From Streptomyces sp. OR43 (lineage in GTDB: Bacteria > Actinomycetota > Actinomycetes > Streptomycetales > Streptomycetaceae): a stretch of DNA of 37,687 nucleotides. This document shows positions 12,633 through 21,378 of the stretch, piece by piece (positions within the stretch are counted from its first letter, which is position 1; each line of letters starts with the position of its first letter). Both the position numbers and the translations under genes were made by a program. Where the stretch lies: NCBI RefSeq assembly GCF_008042275.1, contig NZ_RDBK01000022.1:355105-392791 (forward strand). Direction: 5' to 3'. Under the pieces are notes generated by a model, which saw only the letters and a program-made list of their open reading frames with translations, did no database searches and had not been told where the DNA came from.

Positions 12633-14996
12633 ATGCACCGGATCCCACGGCCGCGCCTGCGCGGCCCGGCGGCCGCACTCGCCGCCGCCGCGCTCCTGGG
12701 CGGTGTCCTCACCACCGGGGCCACGGCCCAGGCCGCGCCCCGGACCGACAGCCGGCTGACCGACCTGGTCAACCCGTTCATCGGCACCCAGAACGAGGGC
12801 AACACCTATCCCGGCGCCTCCGTGCCGTTCGGCATGGTGCAGCTCTCCCCGGACACCGGCCACAACACCGGGTACGACTACGGCGAGAACCACATCCGGG
12901 GCTTCTCCTCGGTCCATCTCTCCGGCGTCGGCTGCGGGTTGGGCGGCGACCTGCCGACCCTGCCCACCACCGGTGACGTCACCGAGACCGACTACGCGAA
13001 GTACGCGGCCGAGTTCAGCCATGACGACGAGAAGGCGAGCCCCGGCTACTACAAGGTCGGGCTCAAGACCGGCATCGACGCCGAACTGACCGCGACGCAG
13101 CGCACCGGCGTGCAGCGCTACACCTTCCCGGCCACCGACAAGGCCAACGTCCTGCTCAACGCGGGCCAGTCGCTGCACAGGACGCTCTCGTCCGAGGTCG
13201 AGATACTGGACAACCGCACGGTACGGACCGCGATCACGGGCAGCGGCTTCTGCCAGGGCACCAAGGCGTACACGGTCTACACCGTCACCCGCTTCGACCG
13301 GCCGTTCACCACGTCCGGAACCTGGAACGGCGACACCGTCACCGAGGGGGCGAAGAAGTCCTCGGCCACCGACGCCCGCAACGGCGCCTGGCTGCGGTTC
13401 GACACCACCAAGGACCGCACCGTCGAGGCCACCACGGCCCTCAGCTACGTCGATGCCAAGGGTGCCGCACTGAACCTCCGTGCCGAGGGCGGCCACAGCT
13501 TCGCCCAGGTCGAGCGCGCCGCACAGCGCAGCTGGGAGGACCGCCTCGAAGGCGTCAAGGCCCAGGGGGGCAGCGACGAACTGCGCCGCACGTTCTACTC
13601 CTCGCTCTACCGGTCCTTCCTCGCGCCCAACGTCGGCAGCGACGTCGACGGCCGCTACACCGGGTGGGACCAGAAGACCCACCGCGCCGTCGACTCGCAC
13701 GGGGCGTTCACCTACTACCAGAACTGGTCGCTCTGGGACACCTACCGCACCCAGGCCCAGCTCCTCTCGCTGCTCGCCCCGCGCGAGTCGCGCGACATGG
13801 CGATATCCGTCCTGCGGATCGACGCCGAGAGCGGCTGGCTGCCCAAGTGGGGCTACGGCACGGTCGAGACGAACATCATGACCGGCGACCCGGTCACCCC
13901 CTTCCTCACCAACGCCTACCAGCAAGGACTGCTGAAGGGATACGAGGAGGAGGCGTACCGCGCGCTGAAGAAGAACGCCGACGGCGTGCCCGCCACCGAC
14001 TCCGCTCCGGTGGGCCGGGAAGCCAACGTCGAGTACCTGAAGGACGGCTTCGCCCCGTACATCAAGGACCGTCCGCACGCCAAGCCCGGCGACTCCGACT
14101 ACGACCACGGCGCCTCCGCCACCCTGGAGTACGCCCTGTCCGACGGCATGCTCGCCGAGATGGCCCGCGACCTCGGCCACGACGCCGACGCCGCCCGCTA
14201 CGACGCGCGTGCCCAGAACTACCGGAAGATCTTCGACGCCTCGACCGGCTTCTTCCGCGCCCGTGACGCCTCCGGCGCCTTCACCGGTCCGGCCGACCCG
14301 GCGCAGAGCGAGGGCTTCCACGAGGGCACGTCCTGGCAGTACCAGTGGATGGTCCCGCAGGACATCCCCGGCATGGTCGACCTGATCGGCGGCAAGGACG
14401 CCGCCAACCAGCGGCTCGACTCGTTCTTCGCCTACGACAAGCTCCTCGCCGACCCGGCGAAGACCGCGCGCGAGGTGTGGGTCAACGGACCGTACGCGTA
14501 CTACAACGCCGACAAGTATAACCCGCAGAACGAGCCCGACCTCATCGCCCCGTACACCTACCTGTCCACCGGTCAGCCGTGGAAGACGACCGATGTGGTC
14601 CACGCGGCCCTGACGCTCTTCACCAATGGTCCGACCGGTATGACGGGCAACGACGACCTCGGCACCATGTCCGCCTGGATGGTGCTCTCCTCGATCGGTG
14701 TCTTCCCGGTCCAGCCGGGCACCGACACCTGGGGCCTGTCCACACCGGCCTTCGAGCGCGTCGACATCAAGCTCGACCGCCGGTACTACCCGCGCGGATC
14801 GCTCACCGTGAGCGCGCCCGGGGCCTCGGACACCGACCGCTACATCCAGTCGGCCCGGCTCGACGGTGCGCAGCAGTCGCGCACCTACCTCACGACGGAC
14901 GACATCCGCGCGGCCCGCTCGCTCACCTTCACGGTGGGCAGCGAGCCGTCGGCGTGGGGCACCTCGCCCGAGGACGCTCCGCCCGCGCTGCGCTGA
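12633..14996 (+). CDS. secreted GH92 alpha-mannosidase
   Basis: A 787-residue exported exo-alpha-mannosidase of family GH92. It has a typical signal peptide (about 1-34, ending AQA). The N-terminal domain begins with VNPFIGT and YPGASVPFGM. The alpha-barrel domain holds EGTSWQYQW with Glu564, the probable acid, and GNDDLGTMSAW with Asp674 and Asp675, in the region that supplies the catalytic base. Family enzymes need calcium and remove terminal alpha-1,2-, 1,3- or 1,6-linked mannose; linkage cannot be read here. The ATG at 12633 follows AAGGAG by 7 nt. It stands alone between two terminators, with its own operator. Secretion and the paired GH2 enzyme point to breakdown of mannose-containing polymers outside the cell. 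Confidence 0.95.
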   Translation: MHRIPRPRLRGPAAALAAAALLGGVLTTGATAQAAPRTDSRLTDLVNPFIGTQNEGNTYPGASVPFGMVQLSPDTGHNTGYDYGENHIRGFSSVHLSGVGCGLGGDLPTLPTTGDVTETDYAKYAAEFSHDDEKASPGYYKVGLKTGIDAELTATQRTGVQRYTFPATDKANVLLNAGQSLHRTLSSEVEILDNRTVRTAITGSGFCQGTKAYTVYTVTRFDRPFTTSGTWNGDTVTEGAKKSSATDARNGAWLRFDTTKDRTVEATTALSYVDAKGAALNLRAEGGHSFAQVERAAQRSWEDRLEGVKAQGGSDELRRTFYSSLYRSFLAPNVGSDVDGRYTGWDQKTHRAVDSHGAFTYYQNWSLWDTYRTQAQLLSLLAPRESRDMAISVLRIDAESGWLPKWGYGTVETNIMTGDPVTPFLTNAYQQGLLKGYEEEAYRALKKNADGVPATDSAPVGREANVEYLKDGFAPYIKDRPHAKPGDSDYDHGASATLEYALSDGMLAEMARDLGHDADAARYDARAQNYRKIFDASTGFFRARDASGAFTGPADPAQSEGFHEGTSWQYQWMVPQDIPGMVDLIGGKDAANQRLDSFFAYDKLLADPAKTAREVWVNGPYAYYNADKYNPQNEPDLIAPYTYLSTGQPWKTTDVVHAALTLFTNGPTGMTGNDDLGTMSAWMVLSSIGVFPVQPGTDTWGLSTPAFERVDIKLDRRYYPRGSLTVSAPGASDTDRYIQSARLDGAQQSRTYLTTDDIRAARSLTFTVGSEPSAWGTSPEDAPPALR

Positions 14997-15018
14997 CCGG
15001 GAACCCGGTACGGCGCAT

Positions 15019-15063
15019 GCCGAGCGCCCTTCCCTCCGTCCGCCGGAGGGAAGGGCGCTCGGC
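15019..15063. terminator. bidirectional hairpin terminator between GH92 and STAS genes
   Basis: Perfect 20-bp inverted repeat (15019-15038 and 15044-15063) with a 5-base loop. It sits between the convergent ends of the GH92 gene (plus) and the STAS gene (minus), so it can end both transcripts. Confidence 0.85.
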
Positions 15064-15072
15064 GTCGTGCGT

Positions 15073-15435
15073 TCAGCCGGACAGCGGTGGGTCGATCGCC
15101 TCGGGAACGGTCGGAAAGACCGGAAGCACGCTGTCGAGGCCCAGCACCCCGATGAGCCGCTCCATGAAGGGGGAGGGTGCGGCGAGCCTCAGGCGGGGCC
15201 CCAGCAGTACCTGGCCCTGCAGGAGTGCGTTCACCGTCGTGGAGTCCGCGAAACTCACGTCCGAGAGGTCGACGACCACCGGTCCGTTCCCGTCCTCGGC
15301 CGCGCGCTCCAGCGCGGCGCCGAGCGGGGCGATGTTGTCGATGTCGAGGTCGCCGGTCACGGCGAGCACCAGCGCTCCCCGGTCCTGGCGTGGGACGATT
15401 CTCATGGCTCTGCCGGGGCTGGGGGATGGAAGCAC
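15073..15435 (-). CDS. STAS-domain anti-anti-sigma factor
   Basis: About 120 residues, the usual size for a SpoIIAA/RsbV-type anti-sigma antagonist. The core motif DLSDVSFADSTTVNALL contains the serine that is phosphorylated by an anti-sigma kinase in this family. When dephosphorylated, such proteins bind the kinase and free its sigma factor. I chose the GTG at 15435 because GAGGTG lies 4-5 nt upstream. ATG codons at 15405 (shorter) and 15552 (longer) are alternatives, but the latter lies inside the promoter/operator at 15530-15559. The gene is close to a MarR regulator, two PP2C-type proteins, a HATPase protein and a sigma factor, all fitting one partner-switch system. Confidence 0.85.
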   Translation of the reverse strand: MLPSPSPGRAMRIVPRQDRGALVLAVTGDLDIDNIAPLGAALERAAEDGNGPVVVDLSDVSFADSTTVNALLQGQVLLGPRLRLAAPSPFMERLIGVLGLDSVLPVFPTVPEAIDPPLSG

Positions 15436-15529
15436 GGTCACCTCGTGATGCACTGGGTGGCGGGGGAGCGGGTCGGCGTGGTGGACGGCCCGGTGCGAGT
15501 CCGTCCCTGCTCGTAGCGGGTGCAGGCCA

Positions 15530-15558
15530 ACGATAGAAGTAATAGTTGCCATTTGACA
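15530..15558 (-). promoter_or_regulatory. candidate promoter of STAS gene
   Basis: On the minus strand, TTGTCA (15558-15553), a 17-bp gap and TATCGT (15535-15530) match a vegetative-type promoter. The -35 lies within the inverted repeat at 15544-15559, so binding there would block it. The leader would be about 90 nt. Confidence 0.5.
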
Positions 15559-15559
15559 A
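15544..15559. promoter_or_regulatory. MarR-type operator
   Basis: GTTGCCATTTGACAAC is an inverted repeat with 7-base arms, one mismatch and a 2-base centre. Its size and TTGNCA-type arms fit MarR-family boxes. It lies about 100 bp beyond the 3' end of a MarR gene and over the -35 of the STAS promoter. Confidence 0.55.
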
Positions 15560-15656
15560 CATTCTTCGTGGGGCAACAATCTGTACCCCCAACGATCAAC
15601 GGAAGCACCCTCTCGGAGGAGTGCTCCGGCAACGCGGAAGCAGGGGCTGGGTGAAG

Positions 15657-16169
15657 CTAGGCGCTGTCCGCGATGTCCTCGCGGAGCCGGTCGGCCGGAC
15701 TCCGGCCGGCCGTGAGCCGCTGGGACGCTGCCGAGCGGAAGGCGGCGAGCCCTTCGGCGAGCGCCGCCACCTCCGTGGGCTGCATGCGCTCCAGCACGGC
15801 CGCGAGTTCCCGCGTGCGGATCGCCCGGTACTCCTCCAGCAGGGCGCGGCCGCGACCGGTCAGCCGCAACTCGACCTCCCGGCGGCTGACCGGACTCGGG
15901 TCCCGCTGGACCAGGCCCATGGCCTCCATCCGGTCGCAGAGCCGGCTCACCGACGGAGCGCGCGAGCCCAGCGCCTCACCGAGCGAGCGGAGGTTGCTGC
16001 CCTCCTGCTTCTCGATGACCAGCAGGGCACGCAGCTGGGAGGGGGAGACCGTGCCGGGAGGCGCCGCCTCCTGACCTCGGCCCCACAGCACCTCCAGCAG
16101 CTCGGCCGCGGCACAGACGTCCCCGGACACCCGCTCAAGGTGGTGGTGAGGTCCGGCGCGGTGGGGCAT
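15657..16169 (-). CDS. MarR-family transcriptional regulator
   Basis: A 170-residue winged-helix regulator. The DNA-recognition region reads LRSLGEALGSRAPSVSRLCD (about 80-99), followed by a wing with RDPSPVSRREVELRLTGRG. Helical dimerisation segments flank it. The start is the ATG at 16169; the next gene diverges from 16250. It lies upstream of the STAS gene in the same direction, and a MarR-like inverted repeat covers the STAS promoter. Direct control of the STAS gene is therefore likely. The ligand is unknown. No cysteine-based redox switch is obvious, although one Cys precedes DRMEAMG in the recognition helix region. Confidence 0.88.
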   Translation of the reverse strand: MPHRAGPHHHLERVSGDVCAAAELLEVLWGRGQEAAPPGTVSPSQLRALLVIEKQEGSNLRSLGEALGSRAPSVSRLCDRMEAMGLVQRDPSPVSRREVELRLTGRGRALLEEYRAIRTRELAAVLERMQPTEVAALAEGLAAFRSAASQRLTAGRSPADRLREDIADSA

Positions 16170-16249
16170 CCATCCACTCTGTCACCCGGAACCTCCTTCT
16201 GTCAGCCCGGCCCCGTCCCTGTCACCCGACGAAGAATGAGCGGAAGACC

Positions 16250-17422
16250 GTGAACGCCCGTACCGAAATCGAGAGAGCCGTACGCGCCGCCGCACCGCAC
16301 GCCCTGGTGGAGACGGTGCGGGACGTCCTGTCCAGCGCGTTCGACGCCCGGTCCGTGCAGTTGCTGCTGGCGGACTACGGAATGAGCGTGCTCAAGCCGG
16401 TCGGCCCCGAACCGGGGCACGCGCCCACGCTGTCGATGCACAACAGCCCACAGGGCCGTGCCTACGGCAGCCAGCGTCCGCACGAGGAACCGGCCGCCGA
16501 CGGCGACGGCACCGACCACCACTTCCCCGTGACGGTACGGGGCGAGCGCCTCGGCATCCTCAGCGTCCGCCTCCCGGCCGGGCGCTCCACCCCGCAGGCC
16601 ATGGACGAGCTGGCGCACATCGCGGACCTGCTGGGCCACGAGATCATCGTCGCCGAGCGGGACACCGACCACTACCAGCGGGCCCGCCGCGTCACCCGGC
16701 TCACCCTCGCCGCCGAGATGCAGTGGCAACTGCTCCCCGCCCATGCGTTCACCGCCGCGGAGTACGCCATCGGCGCGCAGCTGGAACCGGCCTACGCCAT
16801 TCACGGCGACAACTTCGACTGGGCCGCCGACGCCGACCAGCTGATCGTCTCCGTGACCAACGGAATGGGGGAGGGCATACAGGCCTCCCTGCTCACCAAC
16901 CTCGCGGTGAACGCGCTGCGCAACGCCAGAAGGGCCGGGATCGGCATCGCGGACCAGGCGGCCCTGGCCGATCAGGCACTCTACGACCAGCACCGCGGAG
17001 GCGCCCATGTGTCGACCCTGCTGCTGCGCTTCGACCTGGCCACGGGAACGCTCGGTGTGGTGGACGCGGGCTCTCCGCAGCTGTGGCGGCTGCGCGGCAG
17101 AACGGTCGCACGCCTGGAACTGGATGCTCAGCTGCCGCTCGGCATGTTCGAGGAGTCGCAGTACGTGGTCCAGAACGTTCAGGTGCTTCCCGGTGACCGG
17201 CTTCTGCTCGTCAGTGACGGGGTGTATGACACCGTGTCACCTCTCGGCGAGGCATATGTCGAGCGGGGCCTGGCCAGGGTGATCCTCGGGACGCGACTGC
17301 TGCCCGCGGCCTCGGTGCCGGGAGCCGTCCTGCGGGAACTGGCGGACTACCGCGACTCCGACCTGCTCGATGACGCGCTGGTCGTCTGCGTCGACTGGTT
17401 CGGCAGACAGAGCGGCGGCTGA
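16250..17422 (+). CDS. SpoIIE/PP2C-type phosphatase-like protein, variant metal site
   Basis: A 390-residue soluble protein. An N-terminal GAF-like region (about 10-140) precedes a SpoIIE-type PP2C domain (about 170-388). Canonical metal-binding acidic residues are seen at HGDNFDW (Asp187/Asp190), SDGVYD (Asp323) and DDALVV (Asp374/375). The motif that normally reads SDGMGNG or GDVSGHG reads TNGMGEG, with Asn204 in place of the metal-binding Asp. Activity may be altered or lost. The start is the GTG at 16250 with GGAAG upstream, diverging from the MarR gene by 80 bp. Relatives dephosphorylate STAS antagonists, so the nearby STAS protein is the obvious partner. If inactive, it might instead bind and shield that protein. 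Confidence 0.85.
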   Translation: MNARTEIERAVRAAAPHALVETVRDVLSSAFDARSVQLLLADYGMSVLKPVGPEPGHAPTLSMHNSPQGRAYGSQRPHEEPAADGDGTDHHFPVTVRGERLGILSVRLPAGRSTPQAMDELAHIADLLGHEIIVAERDTDHYQRARRVTRLTLAAEMQWQLLPAHAFTAAEYAIGAQLEPAYAIHGDNFDWAADADQLIVSVTNGMGEGIQASLLTNLAVNALRNARRAGIGIADQAALADQALYDQHRGGAHVSTLLLRFDLATGTLGVVDAGSPQLWRLRGRTVARLELDAQLPLGMFEESQYVVQNVQVLPGDRLLLVSDGVYDTVSPLGEAYVERGLARVILGTRLLPAASVPGAVLRELADYRDSDLLDDALVVCVDWFGRQSGG

Positions 17423-17469
17423 CACCCCGGCCGGCCACCGGAGGCTGACGCCGCAGCCGCCGCCCACGC

Positions 17470-17531
17470 GGACGGACCAATCGCTGAACGTGAACTCGGC
17501 GGACGGATCAGCTGCTGAGCGTGAACTCGGC
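17470..17531. repeat. 31-bp tandem duplication at the 3' end of the HATPase gene
   Basis: Units 17470-17500 and 17501-17531 match at 26 of 31 positions, both ending GTGAACTCGGC. The right-hand unit contains the stop and last codons of the leftward gene. The left-hand unit is an untranslated copy, so the 3' end was duplicated. Confidence 0.8.
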
Positions 17532-17963
17532 GCGGATGCGCTTGCCGACCGGCACCCGCTCGGCCGTCAGCCGGTCGCACAGGGCCACGACGATTTCCAT
17601 GCCGTGCCCGCCGAGCCGGCTCGGGTCGGGGGAGTAGAAGACCGGGAGCGCGCTGCTGCTGTCGTACACCGTCACGCTCACGCGCTCGGCCGTGCCCTCC
17701 AGCTCCAGCAGGTAGGGGCCGTGACTGTAGCGGTCGGCGTTGGTGACCAGCTCGCTCACGGCCAGCATCAGGTCGTTACGTGTGTGTGTGCCGAGCACGG
17801 CCATCCACTCGGACACGAGCCGCGCCAGGAACCGGTCGGCCAGGACGCGTGCCTGGGCGATGCACCCGGGCTCGCCGTCGAACACCTCGGCGCTGTGCAG
17901 TGTCTCCGTGGGCGGACGGCTTCTCGGGGAGTCGTCCGGCCGGGAGAGGGCCTGTTCGTTCAT
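17508..17963 (-). CDS. HATPase_c anti-sigma-factor-type kinase
   Basis: A 151-residue protein of the GHKL ATPase family (RsbW/SpoIIAB-like), common in Streptomyces. The N box reads LMLAVSELVTNADRYS. The next motif, VYDSSSALP, lacks the usual DxGxG glycines, and the last ATP-lid motif is GGHGMEIV. Members phosphorylate STAS antagonists and bind sigma factors. The missing glycines also occur in many uncharacterised Streptomyces relatives, so ATP binding may be weak. The ATG at 17963 is favoured, with GGAG just upstream; the frame stays open to 18041. It lies 100 bp downstream of the receiver gene in the same direction and could be cotranscribed. Likely partners are the STAS protein and the sigma factor of this island. 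Confidence 0.82.
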   Translation of the reverse strand: MNEQALSRPDDSPRSRPPTETLHSAEVFDGEPGCIAQARVLADRFLARLVSEWMAVLGTHTRNDLMLAVSELVTNADRYSHGPYLLELEGTAERVSVTVYDSSSALPVFYSPDPSRLGGHGMEIVVALCDRLTAERVPVGKRIRAEFTLSS

Positions 17964-18063
17964 GTGCTCCAGCCAGGGCGCAGCGGGGGAGGCCGGGACC
18001 TCTCTTCTCGCTGGTCGTCTACCCGCGTCGGAAGATCCCACTCCCGGTCATGGTCGGCAGATG

Positions 18064-18507
18064 TCACGCACGTCCGGGAAGCCGCACCACGGTCACGAAG
18101 AACTCGTCGATCTGGCGGACCGCCGCGATGAACTGATCGAGGTCGACCGGCTTCGTGACATAGGCGTTGGCGTGCAGTTTGTAGCTGCGCAGGATGTCCT
18201 CCTCGGCGGAGGACGTGGTGAGCACGACCACGGGAATGAGGGAGAGTCCCGGGTCCTGCTTGATCTGCTCCAGCACCTGGCGGCCGTCGTACTTGGGCAG
18301 GTTCAGGTCGAGCAGGATCAGATCGGGGCGCGGGGCGTCGGTGTGCTCTCCCCGTCGGTAGAGGAAGTCCAGCGCCTCCTGCCCGTCGCGGACCACATGG
18401 AGCGTGTTGCGGATCTTGTTGTCCTCGAACGCCTCGCGCGTCATCAGCTCGTCGCCCGGGTCGTCCTCGACGAGCAGGACCTCGATGGGCTGTACGGGGT
18501 TGGTCAC
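18064..18507 (-). CDS. stand-alone response regulator receiver (Rcp1-like)
   Basis: A 147-residue single receiver domain with no output domain. Acidic residues sit in LLVEDDPGD, the phosphorylation site is Asp67 (LILLDLNLP), the switch Thr is in VVLTTSSAEED, and the conserved Lys is in YVTKPVD. The family resembles cyanobacterial Rcp1 and partners of bacteriophytochrome-type kinases. Its ATG overlaps the stop of the histidine kinase gene by 4 nt (ATGA), so the two are translationally coupled and almost certainly a pair. It probably moves phosphate to another protein or alters a partner by binding. Confidence 0.92.
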   Translation of the reverse strand: MTNPVQPIEVLLVEDDPGDELMTREAFEDNKIRNTLHVVRDGQEALDFLYRRGEHTDAPRPDLILLDLNLPKYDGRQVLEQIKQDPGLSLIPVVVLTTSSAEEDILRSYKLHANAYVTKPVDLDQFIAAVRQIDEFFVTVVRLPGRA

Positions 18508-20120
18508 GAGGCGTCTCCGGAGATCTCGGCGGGACCGGCCGCACCCTCGGCGGGAGCCGGGGAGCCGTCGGCGGGCAGGCAGAAGTGGATACGGGTGCCC
18601 AGGCGGGGTTCGGGATCCAGCCAGATCCGGCCGCCGTGGAACTCGATGATCTTGCGGCAGAGGGCGAGTCCGATGCCCGTGCCGTCGTACTCGTCACGGG
18701 CGTGCAGACGCTGGAAGATGACGAAGACCTTCTCGGCGAACTCCGGGGCGATCCCGATGCCGTTGTCCGTCACGGTGAAGTGCCAGTCGTCCTCCTCCCG
18801 CACACAGCCGACGGTGACGACGCACGGCGCGTCCGGGCGCCGGAACTTCACCGCGTTGCCGATCAGGTTCTGCCAGATCATCGCGAGCGTCGTCGCGTCG
18901 CCGTGCACCTCGGGAAGCGTGTCCTCACGCACGACCGTGGTTCCCGACTCCTCGATGACCAGCGCCAGATTGGCAAGGCCCCGGTCCAGCGAGCGGTCGA
19001 GATCGACGGCGCTCCAGCTGTCATGGACCCGGCCCACGCGGGAGAAGGTGAGCAGATCGTTGATGAGTACCTGCATGCGTTTGGCACCGTCGACCGCGAA
19101 GTCGATGTACTGCTTGCCGCGCGCGTCCAGCTCGGTCCCGTACCGCTTGTCCAGCAGCTGGCAGAACGACGCGACCTTCCGCAGCGGTTCCTGGAGGTCG
19201 TGCGAGGCGACGTAGGCGAACTGCTCCAGCTCCGAGTTGGACCGGCGCAGTTCCTCGGCCTGCTGCGCCAGCAGTTCCTCACGCTCCTGTGCGGCGTCGA
19301 GTTCCTCGACCAGCCGGCAGCGCATGTCCTCGACCGCGGCGGACACCGCCCGTACGTCGGAGGGCCCGGGCACGTCGATACGGCGCCGGAAGGTGCCGGA
19401 CCGCACATGGCGGGAGGCCTCGGCCAGGGCGTTGAGCGGCCGTCCCACCACCCGCTGCAGCAGCAGGCTGAGGGCGATCACGCACACGACGAAACAGGCC
19501 ACGAGCGTGAGCAGTGCGCGGTCGCGGGTGGAACGGGCGTCGTTGAGCTCGCCGCGCGCGCGGTCCCGGGCGGTGTCGAGATGGGACTGCTGCGCCGAGT
19601 AGAGCCCGCGCAGTGTGTCGAAGGCGGCCTTGCTCCCGGCGGTCCGGGCGGACGAGCGGCCCTGTGGCCCGTCGCGGCGGACCGCGGCGATCAGCGGTTC
19701 GGCGTGCTCCTTGCGCCACTGCGCCGAGGCGGCGGCGATCCGGTCCAGATCGCGGTCGTACGGGTCGCCGGCCCCCATGGCGTCACGGACCCGCGCCAGG
19801 CGCCGCTGCTCGTCGCGTTTGCCGCTCGCGTACGGCTGCAGGAAAGAGGGGTCGCCGGTGAGGGCGTAGCCGCGGACCCCGGTCTCCTGGTCGAGCAGCG
19901 CGTTCTGCAACTGGAAGGAGGCGGACCTGGCCGGCTGGATGCGGTCCACCAGTTCGGTGGTCCGGTCGGATATGGAGGCCAGGACGAGTCCGCCGACCAC
20001 CAGACAGCCGCACACGACCAGGACGAAGCAGCCCAGGATCAGATGGACCCAGTTCTGGACCGACAGCCGTGCCAGCCTGCCCGGCCGCTGCGGGGCGTCG
20101 GTGGATGGGTCAGTGCTCAT
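18504..20120 (-). CDS. CHASE3-type sensor histidine kinase
   Basis: A 538-residue membrane sensor. The first helix (about 27-50) is followed by an extracytoplasmic CHASE3-like helical domain (about 55-210, with QETGVRGYALTGD). A second helix (about 215-237), HAMP domain and coiled coil come next. The HisKA domain carries phosphorylation site His307 (SHDLQEPLRKV), and the ATPase domain has N box IWQNLIGNAVKF and motifs DNGIGI and GTGIGLAL. The ATG at 20120 is used because the membrane domain follows; it overlaps the upstream phosphatase gene by 11 bp. The partner is the Rcp1-like receiver encoded next, with a 4-nt overlap. Tight overlap with the receiver-PP2C gene suggests this kinase may also phosphorylate that protein. 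The CHASE3 ligand is unknown. Confidence 0.92.
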   Translation of the reverse strand: MSTDPSTDAPQRPGRLARLSVQNWVHLILGCFVLVVCGCLVVGGLVLASISDRTTELVDRIQPARSASFQLQNALLDQETGVRGYALTGDPSFLQPYASGKRDEQRRLARVRDAMGAGDPYDRDLDRIAAASAQWRKEHAEPLIAAVRRDGPQGRSSARTAGSKAAFDTLRGLYSAQQSHLDTARDRARGELNDARSTRDRALLTLVACFVVCVIALSLLLQRVVGRPLNALAEASRHVRSGTFRRRIDVPGPSDVRAVSAAVEDMRCRLVEELDAAQEREELLAQQAEELRRSNSELEQFAYVASHDLQEPLRKVASFCQLLDKRYGTELDARGKQYIDFAVDGAKRMQVLINDLLTFSRVGRVHDSWSAVDLDRSLDRGLANLALVIEESGTTVVREDTLPEVHGDATTLAMIWQNLIGNAVKFRRPDAPCVVTVGCVREEDDWHFTVTDNGIGIAPEFAEKVFVIFQRLHARDEYDGTGIGLALCRKIIEFHGGRIWLDPEPRLGTRIHFCLPADGSPAPAEGAAGPAEISGDAS

Positions 20121-21378
20121 GAGGGGTCCGCTTCCAGCCGAGATGCAGCACGGCGACGTCATCGGCGAGGCCCCCGTATGGAGCCGCTCCTTCGGTGGCA
20201 CCGGCGACCAGGGCGTCGACGAACGCCCGGGCCGGCAGACCGGCCCGGGCCCTGGCCATGGCGAGCAGGCCCTCCTCGCCCAGGCGGGAGTCCGGTCCGG
20301 TGCGCCCCTCGAACAGGCCGTCGGTGAACAGCACGAGGCCGGTGCCGGGCGCCAGGGCGTGGTCGGTCGAGGCCCACTGACCGTGGCCGGGCAGCAGTCC
20401 GAGGGCGATGCCGCCCTCCGGCTCCACCCACTCGATGGCCGTGCCCCGGCGCAGCAGGAGTCCCGGGTGTCCCGCCCTGACGATCCGGACGAGGTCGCCG
20501 CCGGGCGGGAAGACGAGTGAGGTGACGGTCGCGAAGACATGGGGGTCGGAACGCTCGGCGACGAGTATCTCCTCGAGGAGAGCCAGCTGTTCCAGCTCAT
20601 CGGTGCCGCACAGGACCGCGGTGCGCCAGGCGACTCTCAGACAGACCCCGAGTGCGGCCTCGGCCGCGCCGTGCCCGGACACGTCGCCGATCACGGCGTG
20701 GACGGTGCCGTCGGGTCGCTGGACCACGTCGTAGAAGTCGCCGCTGAGCAGCCCGTGGGCCCGGCCCGGCTCGTAGCGGGCGACCGCTTCGAAACCGTCG
20801 TCGTTCAGCAGCGGTACGGGCAGCAGCCCGCGTTCGAGACGGGCGTTCTCCTGCGCCATGAGCTGATTGGCGCGCAGCGCCGCGGCCGCCCGTTCGACCT
20901 GCTTGCGCTGGAGGGCGTAGCGGACGGCCCGCGACAGCGCCTGCGGATCGAGCCGTCCCTTGACGAGGTAGTCCTGCGCACCGGTGGCCACGGCGTCGAG
21001 CCCCGCCTCGGCCTCCGCCAGACCCGTCAGCACCACGATGGCGGCGTCCGGGGTGGTCTCCACGATCTGGGTGACGGCGCGCAGGCCGTGTACATCCGGA
21101 AGATGCAGGTCCAGCAGGACGCAGACGGGCGTGCGATGACCGCGCAGGAAGGTCAGCGCCTCGGTCAGGCTCTTGCACCAGGTGAGCGCGGAGTCCAGCT
21201 CGCCGTCGGCGAGCATCTCCTCGACCAGCAGGGCGTCGCCCGCGTCGTCCTCGACCAGGAGAATGGCGGCGTTGACGTCCCAGACGGAGGGTCGGCCCTC
21301 CGATGACGAGCCGGTCTGCACCGGAAACGCTGCCCCGAGCGGGTGCCCGACATGGGAGCCCATGCGCATCTCAGCCAC
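20110..21378 (-). CDS. receiver-PP2C (RsbU-like) phosphatase
   Basis: A 422-residue two-domain protein. The N-terminal receiver (about 37-155) has acidic LLVEDDAGD, phosphorylation site Asp90 (VLLDLHLPD), VLTGLAEAE and the conserved Lys in YLVKG. A coiled-coil linker leads to a SpoIIE/PP2C domain (about 195-415) with the complete metal set SGDFYD, GDVSGHG, FTDGLFEG and DDVAVL. This is the standard design for phosphorylation-controlled dephosphorylation of a STAS antagonist. The first ATG (21378) is used; an ATG at 21363 is also possible. It is first of three overlapping genes with the histidine kinase and receiver. It provides the link from the kinase to the STAS/HATPase/sigma partner switch. 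Confidence 0.93.
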   Translation of the reverse strand: MAEMRMGSHVGHPLGAAFPVQTGSSSEGRPSVWDVNAAILLVEDDAGDALLVEEMLADGELDSALTWCKSLTEALTFLRGHRTPVCVLLDLHLPDVHGLRAVTQIVETTPDAAIVVLTGLAEAEAGLDAVATGAQDYLVKGRLDPQALSRAVRYALQRKQVERAAAALRANQLMAQENARLERGLLPVPLLNDDGFEAVARYEPGRAHGLLSGDFYDVVQRPDGTVHAVIGDVSGHGAAEAALGVCLRVAWRTAVLCGTDELEQLALLEEILVAERSDPHVFATVTSLVFPPGGDLVRIVRAGHPGLLLRRGTAIEWVEPEGGIALGLLPGHGQWASTDHALAPGTGLVLFTDGLFEGRTGPDSRLGEEGLLAMARARAGLPARAFVDALVAGATEGAAPYGGLADDVAVLHLGWKRTPHEH

